A stretch of DNA of 64,000 nucleotides from Scolanthus callimorphus (GCA_033964015.1 CM066916.1:29157404-29221403), one strand, 5' to 3'; counted from the stretch's first letter, positions 12,090-22,601 are shown. Translations and numbers: made by a program. Notes: generated from the letters alone by a model not told the origin.

Positions 12090-12990
12090 GAAGGTGATTT
12101 TATTATCAAACATCGTAGTGTTTCAGCAATTTAGAATCTATTAATCATGATAATTTATGCATGATATATAGGGTTTTTTCAAGATGATTTATTATCAAAC
12201 ATCGCATTATTTCAGCAATTTAGAGCAAGCAAGTATTAAATGAGCTTTAATGGACATCCGTGGTAAAATAAGCAGTTTTGTTTTTGCTCTCTCTTTTCGT
12301 GTATGCATCGTAGTGAACTGAAACTCTGGCTTTTTACTAAAATCACCATGCTCTTTTCATTTCTGAGCATTATTTGGGTGAATCTGCTCAATTTTAAGGG
12401 TGACTTGGTCAAGTGACCTCTAAGTGCAAAAGGCCTTTTCAGATCCATATGCTAGAATTACACGGGAAATCAAGCTTTTCAATTGTTAATTCAAACAGAC
12501 TGTTTGAATGATGATTACCATTTGTCGTTTTTACACTAGAATGAAGCTCAGCTGAATACAAACATTTCATTTCCTTTTTTTAGCTGTCACGTTTTTAAAA
12601 TGGAGCAGATAATTAGGCAAACAAACTTTTCACTGGTACAAAAGGTTTCCGTTTTTATCTATTTATCCAACTGTCCATACATTTTTAAGTACTCATCTAA
12701 ACGTCCAATTTATTTATTTTTAATCAGCTATTTGTTATCTTGTCATGAGAAATCTGCACTTACTTTTCGCCGGGAAATAACAGTTCTTCTATTGCACAAG
12801 AGGGTGAACATCGTCAGATGAAAGAGTGTCCTAGGATCTTGCCGTCCAAAATATAGACGTAGAGACAAACCTTTGAGCTTGATCTGAGAATTCCCGATAA
12901 ATAATCAGCTAAGTCACCATGAGAAATCTGCACTTACTTTTCGCCGAGAAATAACAGTTCTTCTACACCACAATAGGGTGGAAATACCAC
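12090..12990. repeat. Short direct duplications upstream of the GPCR
   Basis: Two pairs are visible. TTATTATCAAACATCG ... TTTCAGCAATTTAGA occurs at about 12098-12136 and 12188-12227. GAGAAATCTGCACTTACTTT followed by CGCCG-GAAATAACAGTTCTTCTA occurs at about 12747 and 12921. They lie within 1 kb 5' of the receptor start codon. No promoter motif is clear enough to call. The rest of 11700-13067 holds no recognisable gene. Confidence 0.6.
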
Positions 12991-13067
12991 CAGCATTTCA
13001 CCACTGAGAGAACCCCTGTGGATTCTGATAGAAACCTGCTCTGAAAACTAGCATAAAAAATAATAAT

Positions 13068-13415
13068 ATGTTGTTGAAACATGCAATAATGCTGAAGCAA
13101 AACAGTGCTGTGGACAATTCAACAGAGGGCGATTATCCGGACACTGATGGCATAAAAGGGTTTGCACTGTTTGTCGTCACTTTCGGTGTCGTTCCCATTT
13201 GGTACCTCACGGGTGTAGTCCTCAACGTATTGATCTGCTACGTCATGACCCACAGCAAGAGACACAAGAAAAACCTGAGCAACTTTTTCCTTACTCACCT
13301 TGCTGTAGTGGACTTATTATTTCGTCTTATTGTCACCCCAATGTATGAGTACATAAACTTTGCGAATCACGATCCTAATGCCGATTTAATTTGCAAACTC
13401 AGCACGTTCATTTTT
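13068..13415 (+). pseudogene. Class A GPCR, 5' half (N-terminus to mid-TM3), interrupted
   Basis: Encodes about 116 residues of a rhodopsin-type receptor. There is a short N-terminus with one glycosylation-type NST, then TM1 (LTGVVLNVLICYVM, with N1.50 of the GxxxN motif). The first loop is basic (HSKRHKKN). TM2 has HLAVVDLLF with the sodium-site Asp2.50. The start of TM3 has the disulfide Cys3.25 (LICKLSTFIF). Just after F3.32 the frame runs into the inserted TIR element and stops about 20 codons later. The 3' half resumes at 19086. The upstream ATG at 13068 is the first in frame and gives a normal short N-terminus. Peptide-receptor-like, subfamily not assigned. As assembled, this allele cannot make a seven-helix receptor. 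Confidence 0.9.
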
Positions 13416-13440
13416 TATGGAGGGGGATTCCGGACTAAAA

Positions 13441-14070
13441 TTCAATTGGATCGTAATTGTCATTCAATTGGATCGTAACTCGCATTGGATGTCGTACATC
13501 TCATGCAATTGGATCGTAAATGTCATGCAATTGGATCGTAAATGTCATGCAATTGGATCGTAAATGTCATGCAATTGGATCGTAACTCGCATTGTGTCGT
13601 ACATCTCATTCAATTGGATCGTAAATGTCATGCAATTGGATCGTAAATGTCATGCAATTCGATTGTAAATGTCATGCAATTGGATCGTAACTCGCATTGT
13701 GTCGTACATCTCATTCAATTGGATCGTAAATGTCATGCAATTGGATCGTAAATGTCATGCAATTCGATTGTAAATGTCATGCAATTGGATCGTAACTCGC
13801 ATTCAATTGGGTCGTAACTCGCATTGCGTCGTACATCTCATTCAATTGGATCGTAACTCGCATTCAATTGGATCGCAATTCGCATTATGTCGTACATCTC
13901 ATGCAATTGGATCGTACATGATGTATCGTACTTCATATTACATTAGATCGTAGTAGCATTGGGTCGAACATAGCATGCCAAGCAACTGCCATGGTATTGG
14001 ATCGAACATTTCATAACATTGGATCGTACATAGCATTCTGTCGTACTTGGCATGCAATTGGATCGCAATT
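13441..14070 (+). repeat. 22-bp satellite, left arm
   Basis: Tandem units of the type CAATTGGATCGTAAATGTCA-TG (22 bp) alternate with variants carrying GTAACTCGCATT and GTCGTACATCTCATG. The array degrades inward (GTACTTCATATTACATTAG, then ACATAGCATTCTGTCGTACT). It is the inverted counterpart of the longer array at 17480-19057. Confidence 0.9.
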
Positions 14071-14149
14071 TCTGCCGATAACTGTGTCCCTACAAGATTA
14101 TGAGCCACTTGGTAAGTACTTCAAGTACCCATCCTGAAGTGTATCATGT

Positions 14150-14450
14150 TAGTCATCTATATATAACTATCCACACACCATCAACAGCTATCCACCCTAT
14201 CAACACCTATACACTCTATCCACACCTATCAACACCTATCCACCCTATCAACACCTATCCACCCTATCCACGCCATCATGAACACCTAACCACCCTATCC
14301 ACATTACCAACACCTATCCAGCCTATCAACACCTATCCACACTATCAACACCTATCCACCCTATCAACACCTATCCACCCTATCAACACCTATCCACCCT
14401 ATCAACACCTATTCACACCATCGACACCTATCCACACTATCATTATACAC
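14150..14450 (+). repeat. 19-bp minisatellite, left arm
   Basis: Repeats of CTATCAACACCTATCCACC (19 bp), with variants CACACTATC and CAGCTATC. A few more units reappear at 14741-14775, after the LINE fragment, so the array was split by that insertion. Because the unit lacks stops in this frame it produces an artefactual open frame starting MSHLVSTSSTHPEVYH (14100-14504). Confidence 0.9.
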
Positions 14451-14514
14451 TTAGAGATTCCGAAAACAAGCTTTTTGTTATTCTGCTTTGTACAAATTAT
14501 TTGAAAAACAGTTT

Positions 14515-14740
14515 TCAATATAGTGGGGCTTCCCTGTGGAACAGTTTGCCCGCCACGCTTCGGCAAGCAGAATTTCTAAGCAGTTTTAAATTTGGCTGTA
14601 ATTAGTTGTTTCACCAAAAGATGCATTTTAGAAAACACAGCATTCATGAAAAGCAGGCATAATATTATTATTCAATTTAATTTTATACCAAGTCCTGATG
14701 AATTTTACCGTGTTAAAATAAAGTTACCTGTTACCTGTTA
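14515..14740 (+). mobile_element. LINE 3' end nested in the minisatellite
   Basis: The frame from about 14518 reads YSGASLWNSLPATLRQAE then FLSSFKFGCN and a stop. SGAxLWNSLPxxLRQAxSLxSFK is the characteristic C-terminus of cnidarian CR1/L2-like reverse transcriptase ORFs (family knowledge). It is followed by about 150 bp of 3' UTR and a tail ATAAAGTTACCTGTTACCTG. Minisatellite units lie on both sides. Severely 5'-truncated. Confidence 0.65.
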
Positions 14741-15430
14741 TCAACACCTATCCACCCTATCAACAGCTATCAGTTTTCTCAAAATCGCAAATAAAGAGTG
14801 CGACAAAGAGTAGTTTCATTAAGTTGAAAAAACAAATTATCAGTAGAAACATACACACGTCAGCAAAACATGTTTTTCTTGAATAATAATTCTTAATTTT
14901 AGATCAAATTCGCCAAAAAAAATTGTCAATAGCTTAGCCTGATAACAATTAGAAATATATCATAATTTAACACCGTCAAGTTTTTTTATGCCACAACGCA
15001 CGCGTTTCTCGAATTCTGATTGGCTCTCAGCTATGGGTACATACAAGTTTTTACCATGACTGTTTGCTTTCTCGCAAAACGATTGGCTGATTTGCCGTGG
15101 GAAATAAGAGTCCATACCACTTTGCTCGCATCAGCTTACGCGCGCGGCTAAAAAAAAAAGGGAAATTGTGCAAACCCGTGCGCTATTTGCAACTGAAAAT
15201 GATCATATTAAATATGGCATTCGGCATGGTAAAAAATAAATTTCCAGAGGTTTTGAGTTGTTGATGGGTGTGGATAGAGTGTATCTATACTATTATAATC
15301 GGGTTGTCTGTGCAAACGTTTCTGATTGGCTAAATCGTTCGCACTCACTCCGCTTAGGCCTGAAGCTGTGTTGCCAAAGGAAGTTCACAGACCTGCAGAG
15401 AAGGTGGTGGTTGGAAAATATTCACCCTGG

Positions 15431-16510
15431 GCTAAGTTCTAATTCAAGCGATTTCTTAAGCGAGGGACAAAGCAGCCATCGCGGCCATTTTGAAATCTCC
15501 CACAGAAAGTAAAAAAAGAACTCAGTTCGCACAGCCGAAAGCACCATAGTCATTCAGACCTAAATGGTTCTGTCACAGATTACTTGCAGGAATGTGCAGG
15601 GACAATTCTTATTCGAAAGCTGTAAGTTGAGAAAAAAATTCAACTTGAACAAACGTACACCAGTGCCTTGCTTTCACCAGTTCCTGAGCGCGGGCTAAGG
15701 CGAAATGAGTGACATCGAAATGAGTAATCCTGGGGGTGGTACTCCACTTATTTTTGGGTAGGGGTGTGCCGCCAAGGTCCCCAAAACCTGACCCTATCAG
15801 ATACCAAAAATCCTCGTTTTTTTATACCCTACCGTAGACCTACGGTCAAAATTGTATACCCTACGGCAGACCTGAAGTTAGTCACCAGGGTGGTCCAATT
15901 GGTCGCTATCAAAGCGGAATTTTGTTAATCATGAAAAGGTTTTAAAATAAACTTTCCACTAATTGCAGCACAATTTTGATCGAAATTTGTTTGCACTTGG
16001 GTAGCCATATTGAAATACATACCCTATCAGCGACCAAACAAACGAAAAACGATACCCTACCGTAGACCTCAGGAGCTCAAAAAACATACCCTATAGGGCG
16101 GCGCATACCCGTATACCATATATGAGGTAGTACCCCCCCGGGTGAATAATATTCTCTAAGTATAAATCCTTACGCTGTATCGCAAAACGAACGGGACACA
16201 AACCCGAAGAGAAGAAGGAAATATCTCCAGTGGGCATGTTTTTGTTGGAAAAGATTCACCTTTGGCTAAATTCTTATTCAAGCGATTTTTGAGCGAGGGA
16301 CAAAACCGCCATCGCGGCCATGTTGAAATCTCACACATAAACTAAAAAGGAACTCATTTCCCTCAGCCGAAAGCACCATAGACATCCAAACCCAAATGGC
16401 TCTATTACAGATTACTTACTGATATGTGCAGGGATAATTGTAATTCGAAAGATTTCAGCTGAGAAAAAGTTTCATTCAAGTTTGAACAAACTTACACCAC
16501 TGGCACTGCC
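15431..16510 (+). repeat. Diverged direct duplication in the element core
   Basis: About 240 bp at 15431-15670 recurs at about 16260-16510. Shared blocks include TTCAAGCGATTT, GAGCGAGGGACAAA, GCCATCGCGGCCAT, CAGCCGAAAGCACCATAG, CAGATTACTT and CTTACACCA-type ends. The copies differ by many substitutions, so the duplication is old. The nested MITE lies between them. Confidence 0.8.
15729..16142. mobile_element. Nested MITE with CCTGGGGGTGGTACT ends
   Basis: The left end CCTGGGGGTGGTACTCCA then GGGTAGGGGTGTGCCGCC is the imperfect inverse of the right end (GGGCGGCGCATACCCGTATA ... GAGGTAGTACCCCCCCGGG). The interior carries repeated ATACCCTA(C/T) with CCGTAGACCT motifs. It sits inside the core of the 5.67-kb element, so it is younger than that element or was carried with it. 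Confidence 0.75.
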
Positions 16511-16909
16511 TAGCCTACAGAGCACACGCTAAGCCATGAATGAAATTCTCTAAAAAAAAACCTAGATAAACTAAAAATTTCTTAGAACAATTTAATTTTA
16601 CTTTACCTGTTTCTTCTCTTCCCTTACTGAGATATGATAAGCATACAAACAATTCCGGTTTTTCTGTGTAATAGGCTTGCGTTTTCAATTGAGCGGCCGT
16701 TCTTCGGATTTGACTGAGCTTTTTTCTCCACCACAAATCAGGGAGACCAGTGCAAAACATACAAAAAAAGGCTCTGGGGCTCACTTCATTTATTTCGGCA
16801 TGGGGCAGGGGTCTTTCTTGAAGGGAAGTCATTACTAATGTAAAATCAGCAGTTTATGGAAGGGAAACTCAGCTTGAGTCTTCTAGCGTCACGAAGTGAC
16901 AGGCTGTTT

Positions 16910-17390
16910 TCTTGTAGGTGTTGATAGGGTGGATAGCTGTTGATAGTATTGATCGATGTTGATAGTGTAGATACGTGTTGATAGGGTGGTAGCTGTTGAT
17001 AGTGTAGATAGGTGTTGATAGTGTGCATAGGTGTTGATAGGGTGGATGGGTGTTGATAGTGTGGATAGGTGTTGATGGGTGTGAATAGAGTGTATAGGTG
17101 TTGATAGGGTGGATAGGTGTGGATAGAGTGTATAGGTGTTGATAGGGCGGATAGATGTTAATGGTGTGGATAGGTGTCGATAGAGTGTATAGGTGTTGAT
17201 AGGGTGGATAGCTGTTGATAGTGTGGATAGCTGTTGATGGCTGTCGATAGCTGTTGATAGTGTGGATAGCTGTTGATGGGTGTGGATAGAGTGTATAGGT
17301 GTTGATAGGAGTTGATGGTGTGGATAGGTGTTGATAGAGTGTATAGGTGTTGATGGGTGAATAGGTGTTTATAGTGTGGATATAATAACG
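16910..17390 (-). repeat. 19-bp minisatellite, right arm
   Basis: Inverse of the left minisatellite: GGTGTTGATAGGGTGGATA units with variants GTGTGGATAG, AGAGTGTATAG and GCTGTTGATAG. On the minus strand it gives an artefactual 192-codon frame that begins with almost the same residues as the left-arm frame (MSHSVSTSSTHPEVYH), because the flanking block is also inverted. Confidence 0.9.
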
Positions 17391-17479
17391 GATGCTAACA
17401 TGATACACTTCAGGATGGGTACTTGAAGTACTTACCGAGTGGCTCATAATCTTGTAGGGACACAGTTATCGGCAGAAAT

Positions 17480-19057
17480 TGCGATCCAATTGCATGCCAA
17501 GTACGACAGAATGCTATGTACGATCCAATGTTATGAAATGTTCGATCCAATACCATGGCAGTTGCTATCTAATGGCATGCTATGTTCGACCCAATGCTAC
17601 TACGATCTAATGTAATATGAAGTACGATACATCATGTACGATCCAATTGCATGAGATGTACGACATAATGCGAATTACGATCCAATTGAATGCGAGTTAC
17701 GATCCAATTGAATGAGATGTACGACACAATGCGAGTTACGATCCAATTGAATGCGAGTTACGATCCAATTGCATGACATTTACAATCGAATTGCATGACA
17801 TTTACGATCCAATTGCATGACATTTACGATCCAATTGCATGAGATGTACGATATCCAATGCGAGTTACGATCCAATTGAATGACAATTACGATCCAATTG
17901 AATGCGAGTTACGATCCAATTGCATGAGATGTACGACGTCCAATGCGAGTTACGATCCAATTGCATGACATTTACGATCCAATTGCATGACATTTACGAT
18001 CCAATTGAGTGACATTTACGATCCAATTGCATGAGATGTACGATATCCAATGCGAGTTACGATCCAATTGAATGACAATTACGATCCAAATTGAAGGCGA
18101 GTTACGATCCAATTGCATGAGATGTACGACATCCAATGCGAGTTACGATCCAATTGCATGACATTTACAATCGAATTGCATGACATTTACGATCCAATTG
18201 CATGACATTTACGATCCAATTGAATGAGATGTACGACATCCAATGCGAGTTACGATCCAATTGCATGACATTTACAATCGAATTGCATGACATTTACGAT
18301 CCAATTGCATGACATTTACGATCCAATTGCATGAGATGTACGATATCCAATGCGAGTTACGATCCAATTGAATGACAATTACGATCCAATTGAATGCGAG
18401 TTACGATCCAATTGCATGAGATGTACGACATCCAATGCGAGTTACGATCCAATTGCATGACATTTACGATCCAATTGCATGACATTTACGATCCAATTGA
18501 ATGAGATGTACGACATCCAATGCGAGTTACGATCCAATTGCATGACATTTACAATCGAATTGCATGACATTTACGATCCAATTGCATGACATTTACGATC
18601 CAATTGCATGAGATGTACGATATCCAATGCGAGTTACGATCCAATTGAATGACAATTACGATCCAATTGAATGCGAGTTACGATCCAATTGCATGAGATG
18701 TACGACATCCAATGCGAGTTACGATCCAATTGCATGACATTTACGATCCAATTGCATGACATTTACGATCCAATTGAGTGACATTTACGATCCAATTGCA
18801 TGAGATGTACGATATCCAATGCGAGTTACGATCCAATTGAATGACATTTACGATCCAATTGAAGGCGAGTTACGATCCAATTGCATGAGATGTACGACAT
18901 CCAATGCGAGTTACGATCCAATTGCATGACATTTACGATCCAATTGCATGACATTTACGATCCAATTGCATGACATTTACGATCCAATTGCATGACATGT
19001 ACGATATCCAATGCGAGTTACGATCCAATTGAATGACAATTACGATCCAATTGAATT
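17480..19057 (-). repeat. 22-bp satellite, right arm, with higher-order pattern
   Basis: Tandem TGACATTTACGATCCAATTG-CA units interspersed with GCGAGTTACGATCCAATTG and GAGATGTACGA(C/T)ATCCAA variants. The ATGTACGATATCC variant recurs at about 17843, 18033, 18333, 18612, 18803 and 18989. That suggests blocks of several units were duplicated together (higher-order repeats of roughly 190-300 bp). This arm is more than twice as long as the left one. Confidence 0.9.
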
Positions 19058-19085
19058 TTAGTCCGGAATCCCCTCCATAATTTTT

Positions 19086-19733
19086 TTCCTCTGCTGCAAC
19101 GCCATATTTGGAAGTCTTGTTGTAATCGCAATTGACCGATACAGAAACATAGTTCACCCTCTCAAAGCCTTAAAGAAAAAGATCAAGCCCTGGGTTATAG
19201 TCACCCTGGTCTGGTGCTACTCTTTGCTTGCCTCATCAATGTTCCTTTACTCATCAACGAGTATTAGTAACAACGATCTCGACAACCAAGAGGAAGAAAA
19301 AATCGTAAAATACCACTCATGCGATACTTCTAAAGATGTAGTTGGCACTGTTTCCATTTATGTGTACTTGTCGTTCACATTTGTTATTCCCATAGCAACC
19401 CTAGTGTTCACTTACACGGCAATTTTTGCTTCCCTGAGGAAAAGATCCCAGAATGCAGTTGGTGCGCGAACGGCCCACCGTTGTAAATTCAAATCAGTGC
19501 GCATGCTCGTGATTGTGGTTTGTAGCTGTGTGTTTTGCTGGGGTCCCCAAGTTGTCATCTCAATTGTACAGCGATACGGATACCTTGCGATGGAGAATAT
19601 GAATTTTGCGCTAATATTGTCATGCGTCCAAGCAATGGTTTATACGAGTTCAATTATCAATCCCCTGGTTTACTCGTTCTACAATCCAGGGTTCAGGAGA
19701 AGTTTGACTAGTGCGTGCTGTTGCCACTCATAG
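19086..19733 (+). pseudogene. Class A GPCR, 3' half (mid-TM3 to C-terminus)
   Basis: Encodes about 215 residues. TM3 ends in CCNAIFGSLVVIAIDRYR, with the DRY motif. TM4 has Trp4.50 (LVWCYSLLASSMF). The second extracellular loop has the partner Cys (KYHSCDTS). TM5 has Pro5.50 and Tyr5.58 (FVIPIATLVFTYTAIF). TM6 is VVCSCVFCWGPQVV (CWxP). TM7 has SIINPLVYSFYNPGFRRS (NPxxY), and the tail ends in a Cys cluster, a probable palmitoylation site. Joined to the 5' half through the 7-T run it gives about 331 residues, with 24 residues between Cys3.25 and Arg3.50, as expected for the family. All key residues are present, so the insertion is the only visible lesion. The first in-frame ATG (19224) is internal and is not a real start. 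Confidence 0.9.
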
Positions 19734-19888
19734 AGGAGCTGAAGGACTCAACTGCTAAGGGACGGACCATTTGATACTTGATGAGGGGGTGGCTGATTCC
19801 CAAAAAAAAGTTCGAGCAAGCCTCTGACCTAGAAAAAAAATATCGCGCAAGCAAAGCTGGTGGCGAAAAAAAAATCGACCAAACTCAC
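19734..19888. other. 3' flank of the GPCR
   Basis: Short A-rich sequence; no clear AATAAA signal close to the stop codon. Confidence 0.3.
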
Positions 19889-20838
19889 TTTAACCCTATT
19901 CAGACTGGGGGGGGGGGGGGGGGGGGCTTTTCGAGCCACCCCTCCAGTAAAATCCTGATTACTCTAAAACCACTGGAGCTATGATGGTGAAACTTCGTGA
20001 CTTTTCCTAAAATTTATCTGGGGACATTTTGGTATCAATGACATGTCAGTGTCAACGACCCAGTTTCCATGGCAACCACTTTTTGACATGCATGTTTTGC
20101 AAAACTCGAAAAAACGTGAATTTTTCATATTTCAAGCTTAATGTTGGACACATTGCCCAATTTATGACTATCGGAGCTTGTACTCCTTAGTAATTTATGT
20201 ACAGGCTAATTAATTTTGACACAAAATCTTTGGGGGGGAGGGGTAGGGGGGTTTGTTCATTTTAACATATGGTCTAAAACTAGCTCTGGGATTCACAAAT
20301 TTCCTTTTAATTCAACTTTTTCAATGTCAAACACTTCTTTGATGAGTATTTTGTACATTTTGACCATTTTTTTCTCATTGAGTATTTATCTGAAGAGTCA
20401 AATGGAAATTAAATGAAATCCAAGATGGCGGATCCAAGATGGCGGATCCAAGATGGCGGACAATATTTTCAAAAGTCGTCATTATGACGCAAGTTTAATA
20501 AAATTTATGTGGTAATGTCACAAATTATTACATTTACATTATCTTGATGTTAATTAGTTGGCTTTTAGAGTATTATCTACCAAGTTTTTGGAAGTTAATT
20601 AAAATTACTTAAAAATTGATAAAACATTGAGAATGACGTCATTGTGACGTCACATTTTGCTCCCACGTGACAAAAATAGGTGTGATGATTTGTCTAAGGC
20701 TCATGGTCATTGTGTAAAAGTTTGATGATCATAGCACCAGTGGTTCCAGAGATATAGAGGGGGGGCCGAATTAGCCCCCCCCCCCCCCCCCCCCCAGTCA
20801 CAGATGGTCAAAAAAAGCCCAGTCTGGATAGGGTTAAA
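19889..20838. mobile_element. piggyBac-like MITE with TTAA duplication
   Basis: The left end is TTAA (19890-19893) then CCCTATTCAGACTGGG. The right end is CCCAGTCTGGATAGGG then TTAA (20834-20837). Exact TTAA duplication with termini beginning CCC fits piggyBac-type elements (established); Kolobok elements also use TTAA. Both TIRs contain long homopolymers (G at 19907-19926, C at 20775-20795). The interior is AT-rich with no transposase. It contains three tandem copies of GATCCAAGATGGCG at about 20420-20461. Confidence 0.75.
20418..20461 (+). promoter_or_regulatory. Triple AAGATGGCGG (YY1-type) repeat
   Basis: Three tandem copies of CCAAGATGGCGGAT, each with AAGATGGCGG, the core of the YY1 consensus (established in animals). 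It lies inside the MITE. Function is inference only; the motif also recurs in other elements in this window. Confidence 0.4.
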
Positions 20839-22046
20839 ACTCTCTCCTGATTTCCCGTTTTTAGGAAACCTTGTGTCTTTATAAATAGAGGGATTTTTTG
20901 ATCGGTTCGCGCTGCGCCCTCCTAATCTACAACAATTATAATAACGCTTAGATATTCGTTTAAAATCTAACTAGATAATCAGAAAACGACAAGTAAAGGT
21001 TTACTTTACTTTCAACTGATAGTCCAAAATTGCAGCAGTGTCGCGCTCATAAAAAGCGTATGCTGTGGTGTAGTATTTACAAACTATAATCGTACTAGGC
21101 ATGAGTAAGTTTTGAAAATTTTTATGATGTTTTTATTCAGTGACTCCATTTCTTCGGCGTGATTCTCATCTCCCAGAAATAAGAATATCATTAATCTCAA
21201 ATTTTCAAAATCGCGACGCGCTTCGTGCGCATTGAGAAACAAACAAGCAAACTTCTCAGTTGCCAGCCCTCGTTCGTAAAGCAGGTTCTTTTAAACTCCC
21301 TAGGTTCTTACCAGCGGGTTTTTACTGTACTCTATCTACTCGCCATTATGTTGGACACGGTTTCTAGATCCAAGCGCCATTAAAAATGTCTCGGTATACG
21401 CCTCGGCCATTGTTTATAGCACTAGAAGCTACGCTGAGAAATATCACCACTTGAACTAAACTCAGTTAAAGGGATTTAAGTGACATTTAAAGCCGCCTTT
21501 TTCGATGCCCAAAAACCTGTTTTTTTTGTCAGTTTCTGAATAATTATGTCGTGCAATCATAATTACACAACCTGTTGCATTACGGTGCCGCCCCATTTAT
21601 TGTTTGTGGTACTTTCACGGTATTAATTCCGTGGTTGTGATTTATTTGAGGATACAGCGGGCTGGATTCCACATTCCTAACACATAAAATGAATAACACA
21701 ACCTGGTAGGTTTTTTAAGGAATTTTTGTTCTTACAAACATTTTTTTTAGTTTCACAGCAAAAGAAATCTATTGATGCCTATAAGTCTACAAGACAATTG
21801 AACAAGTACATCATTCTTACGGGTGAAGTGACAAACGTAATAGTATGTCGTTGTTCAATCAAATAAGTGCTCGCAGGATTACACGGCACAGCATACATTT
21901 CCAATCTGATTACTTGTTAAAGCAACTGCTCAATGATTTGACTGACTGAAGATATACTGATGTTCTAGTTGACTAGACTATTCATATGGTCACACGGTTT
22001 CGAACCTACACCCGACATGACAATGCAGCAGGTCATTTAATCAAGC
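20839..22046. other. Intergenic region 5' of the ABCC gene
   Basis: About 1.2 kb between the MITE and the ABCC start codon; the promoter and 5' UTR should lie here. No TATA box or other element can be assigned with confidence. AT-rich, no competing gene recognised. Confidence 0.35.
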
Positions 22047-22601
22047 ATGCCCTTTTATAAAATGGCCGGAGGTGGGGCGTTCAAAACATTAGTAATGGAG
22101 GGAAAGAACCCTAAAGAGAAAGCTAACTTTCTCCAAGTTTCATTCATAACATGGATCTTTGGGCTTCTGAGTCACGGATTCAGAAGAACGCTTACGGAAG
22201 ACGACCTGTTTTATTTTTCAAAAGACGACAAGGCAAATATAATTGCGTCTGAGCTGGAAAAGAATTGGCGAGATGAATTGAAGTTTGCAGATCTGCAAGA
22301 GAGAAAGCCACGGTTATATAAAGCCATAATCAAAAGTCTTCCAACGAAGCAGCTTTTGCTGGCAGTAGTCATGAAAATTATTGATGCTGCATTGGTTCTA
22401 GCTAGCGTGATATTATTGCAATTCCTGCTAAGAGAGCTAGGCCAGGGCAGCAAACTGAATCACACATATGCAGCATTGGTAGTTTTTGGAATGAGTATCG
22501 TTAGCGCAATGAAAGCGATGTTTTTTAATCACCTGTCCATGATGACAGAAATATTTGAAATCAGGTTACAGGCCGGTTTAACAGGACTGGTCTACAAAAA
22601 G
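22047..22601 (+). CDS. ABCC4-like: ABCC exon 1: N-terminus and first helices of membrane domain 1
   Basis: 185 codons, ending in phase 0 at AAAAAG|GTGAGT. It contains the family N-terminal block (NPKEKANFL, then GFRRTLTEDDLF, matching the NP-x-ANxxS and L-EDD pattern of MRP4-type proteins). ASELEKNWRDEL and KPRLYKAIIKS follow, then two hydrophobic segments (KIIDAALVLASVILLQFLL and YAALVVFGMSIVSAM). The ATG at 22047 is chosen as first in frame and gives the usual N-terminal length; Met at 22095 is an alternative. Confidence 0.85.

Larger units (their letters stand above)
13415..19080. mobile_element. 5.67-kb TIR element inserted in the GPCR coding exon
   Basis: Starts TTATGGAGGGGGATTCCGG and ends CCGGAATCCCCTCCATAA. 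The inverted termini stay nearly identical for well over 100 bp, and homologous inverted sequence extends about 1 kb inward: 22-bp satellite, then a unique block with CTACAAGATTATGAGCCACT, then a 19-bp minisatellite. The arms are unequal because the satellite is longer on the right. The core (about 14460-16860) has no transposase-like frame; it contains a LINE 3' end, a diverged direct duplication and a nested MITE. The target is a 7-T run. TTTT at 13411-13414 repeated at 19081-19084 is consistent with a 4-bp duplication, although the homopolymer makes the exact length ambiguous. Non-autonomous; superfamily not assigned. Confidence 0.9.

Noticed and set aside
13435..19060. CRISPR-like array of 22-bp repeats
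   Set aside because: Repeats are contiguous with no unique spacers, in an animal genome and in inverted orientation at both ends of a transposon; this is a satellite.
13417..19079. TA target duplication for the large element (TA at 13416-13417 and 19078-19079)
   Set aside because: Removing the element with a TA duplication leaves an in-frame TAA and the wrong frame. The T-run duplication restores both frame and TM3 spacing, so it is preferred.
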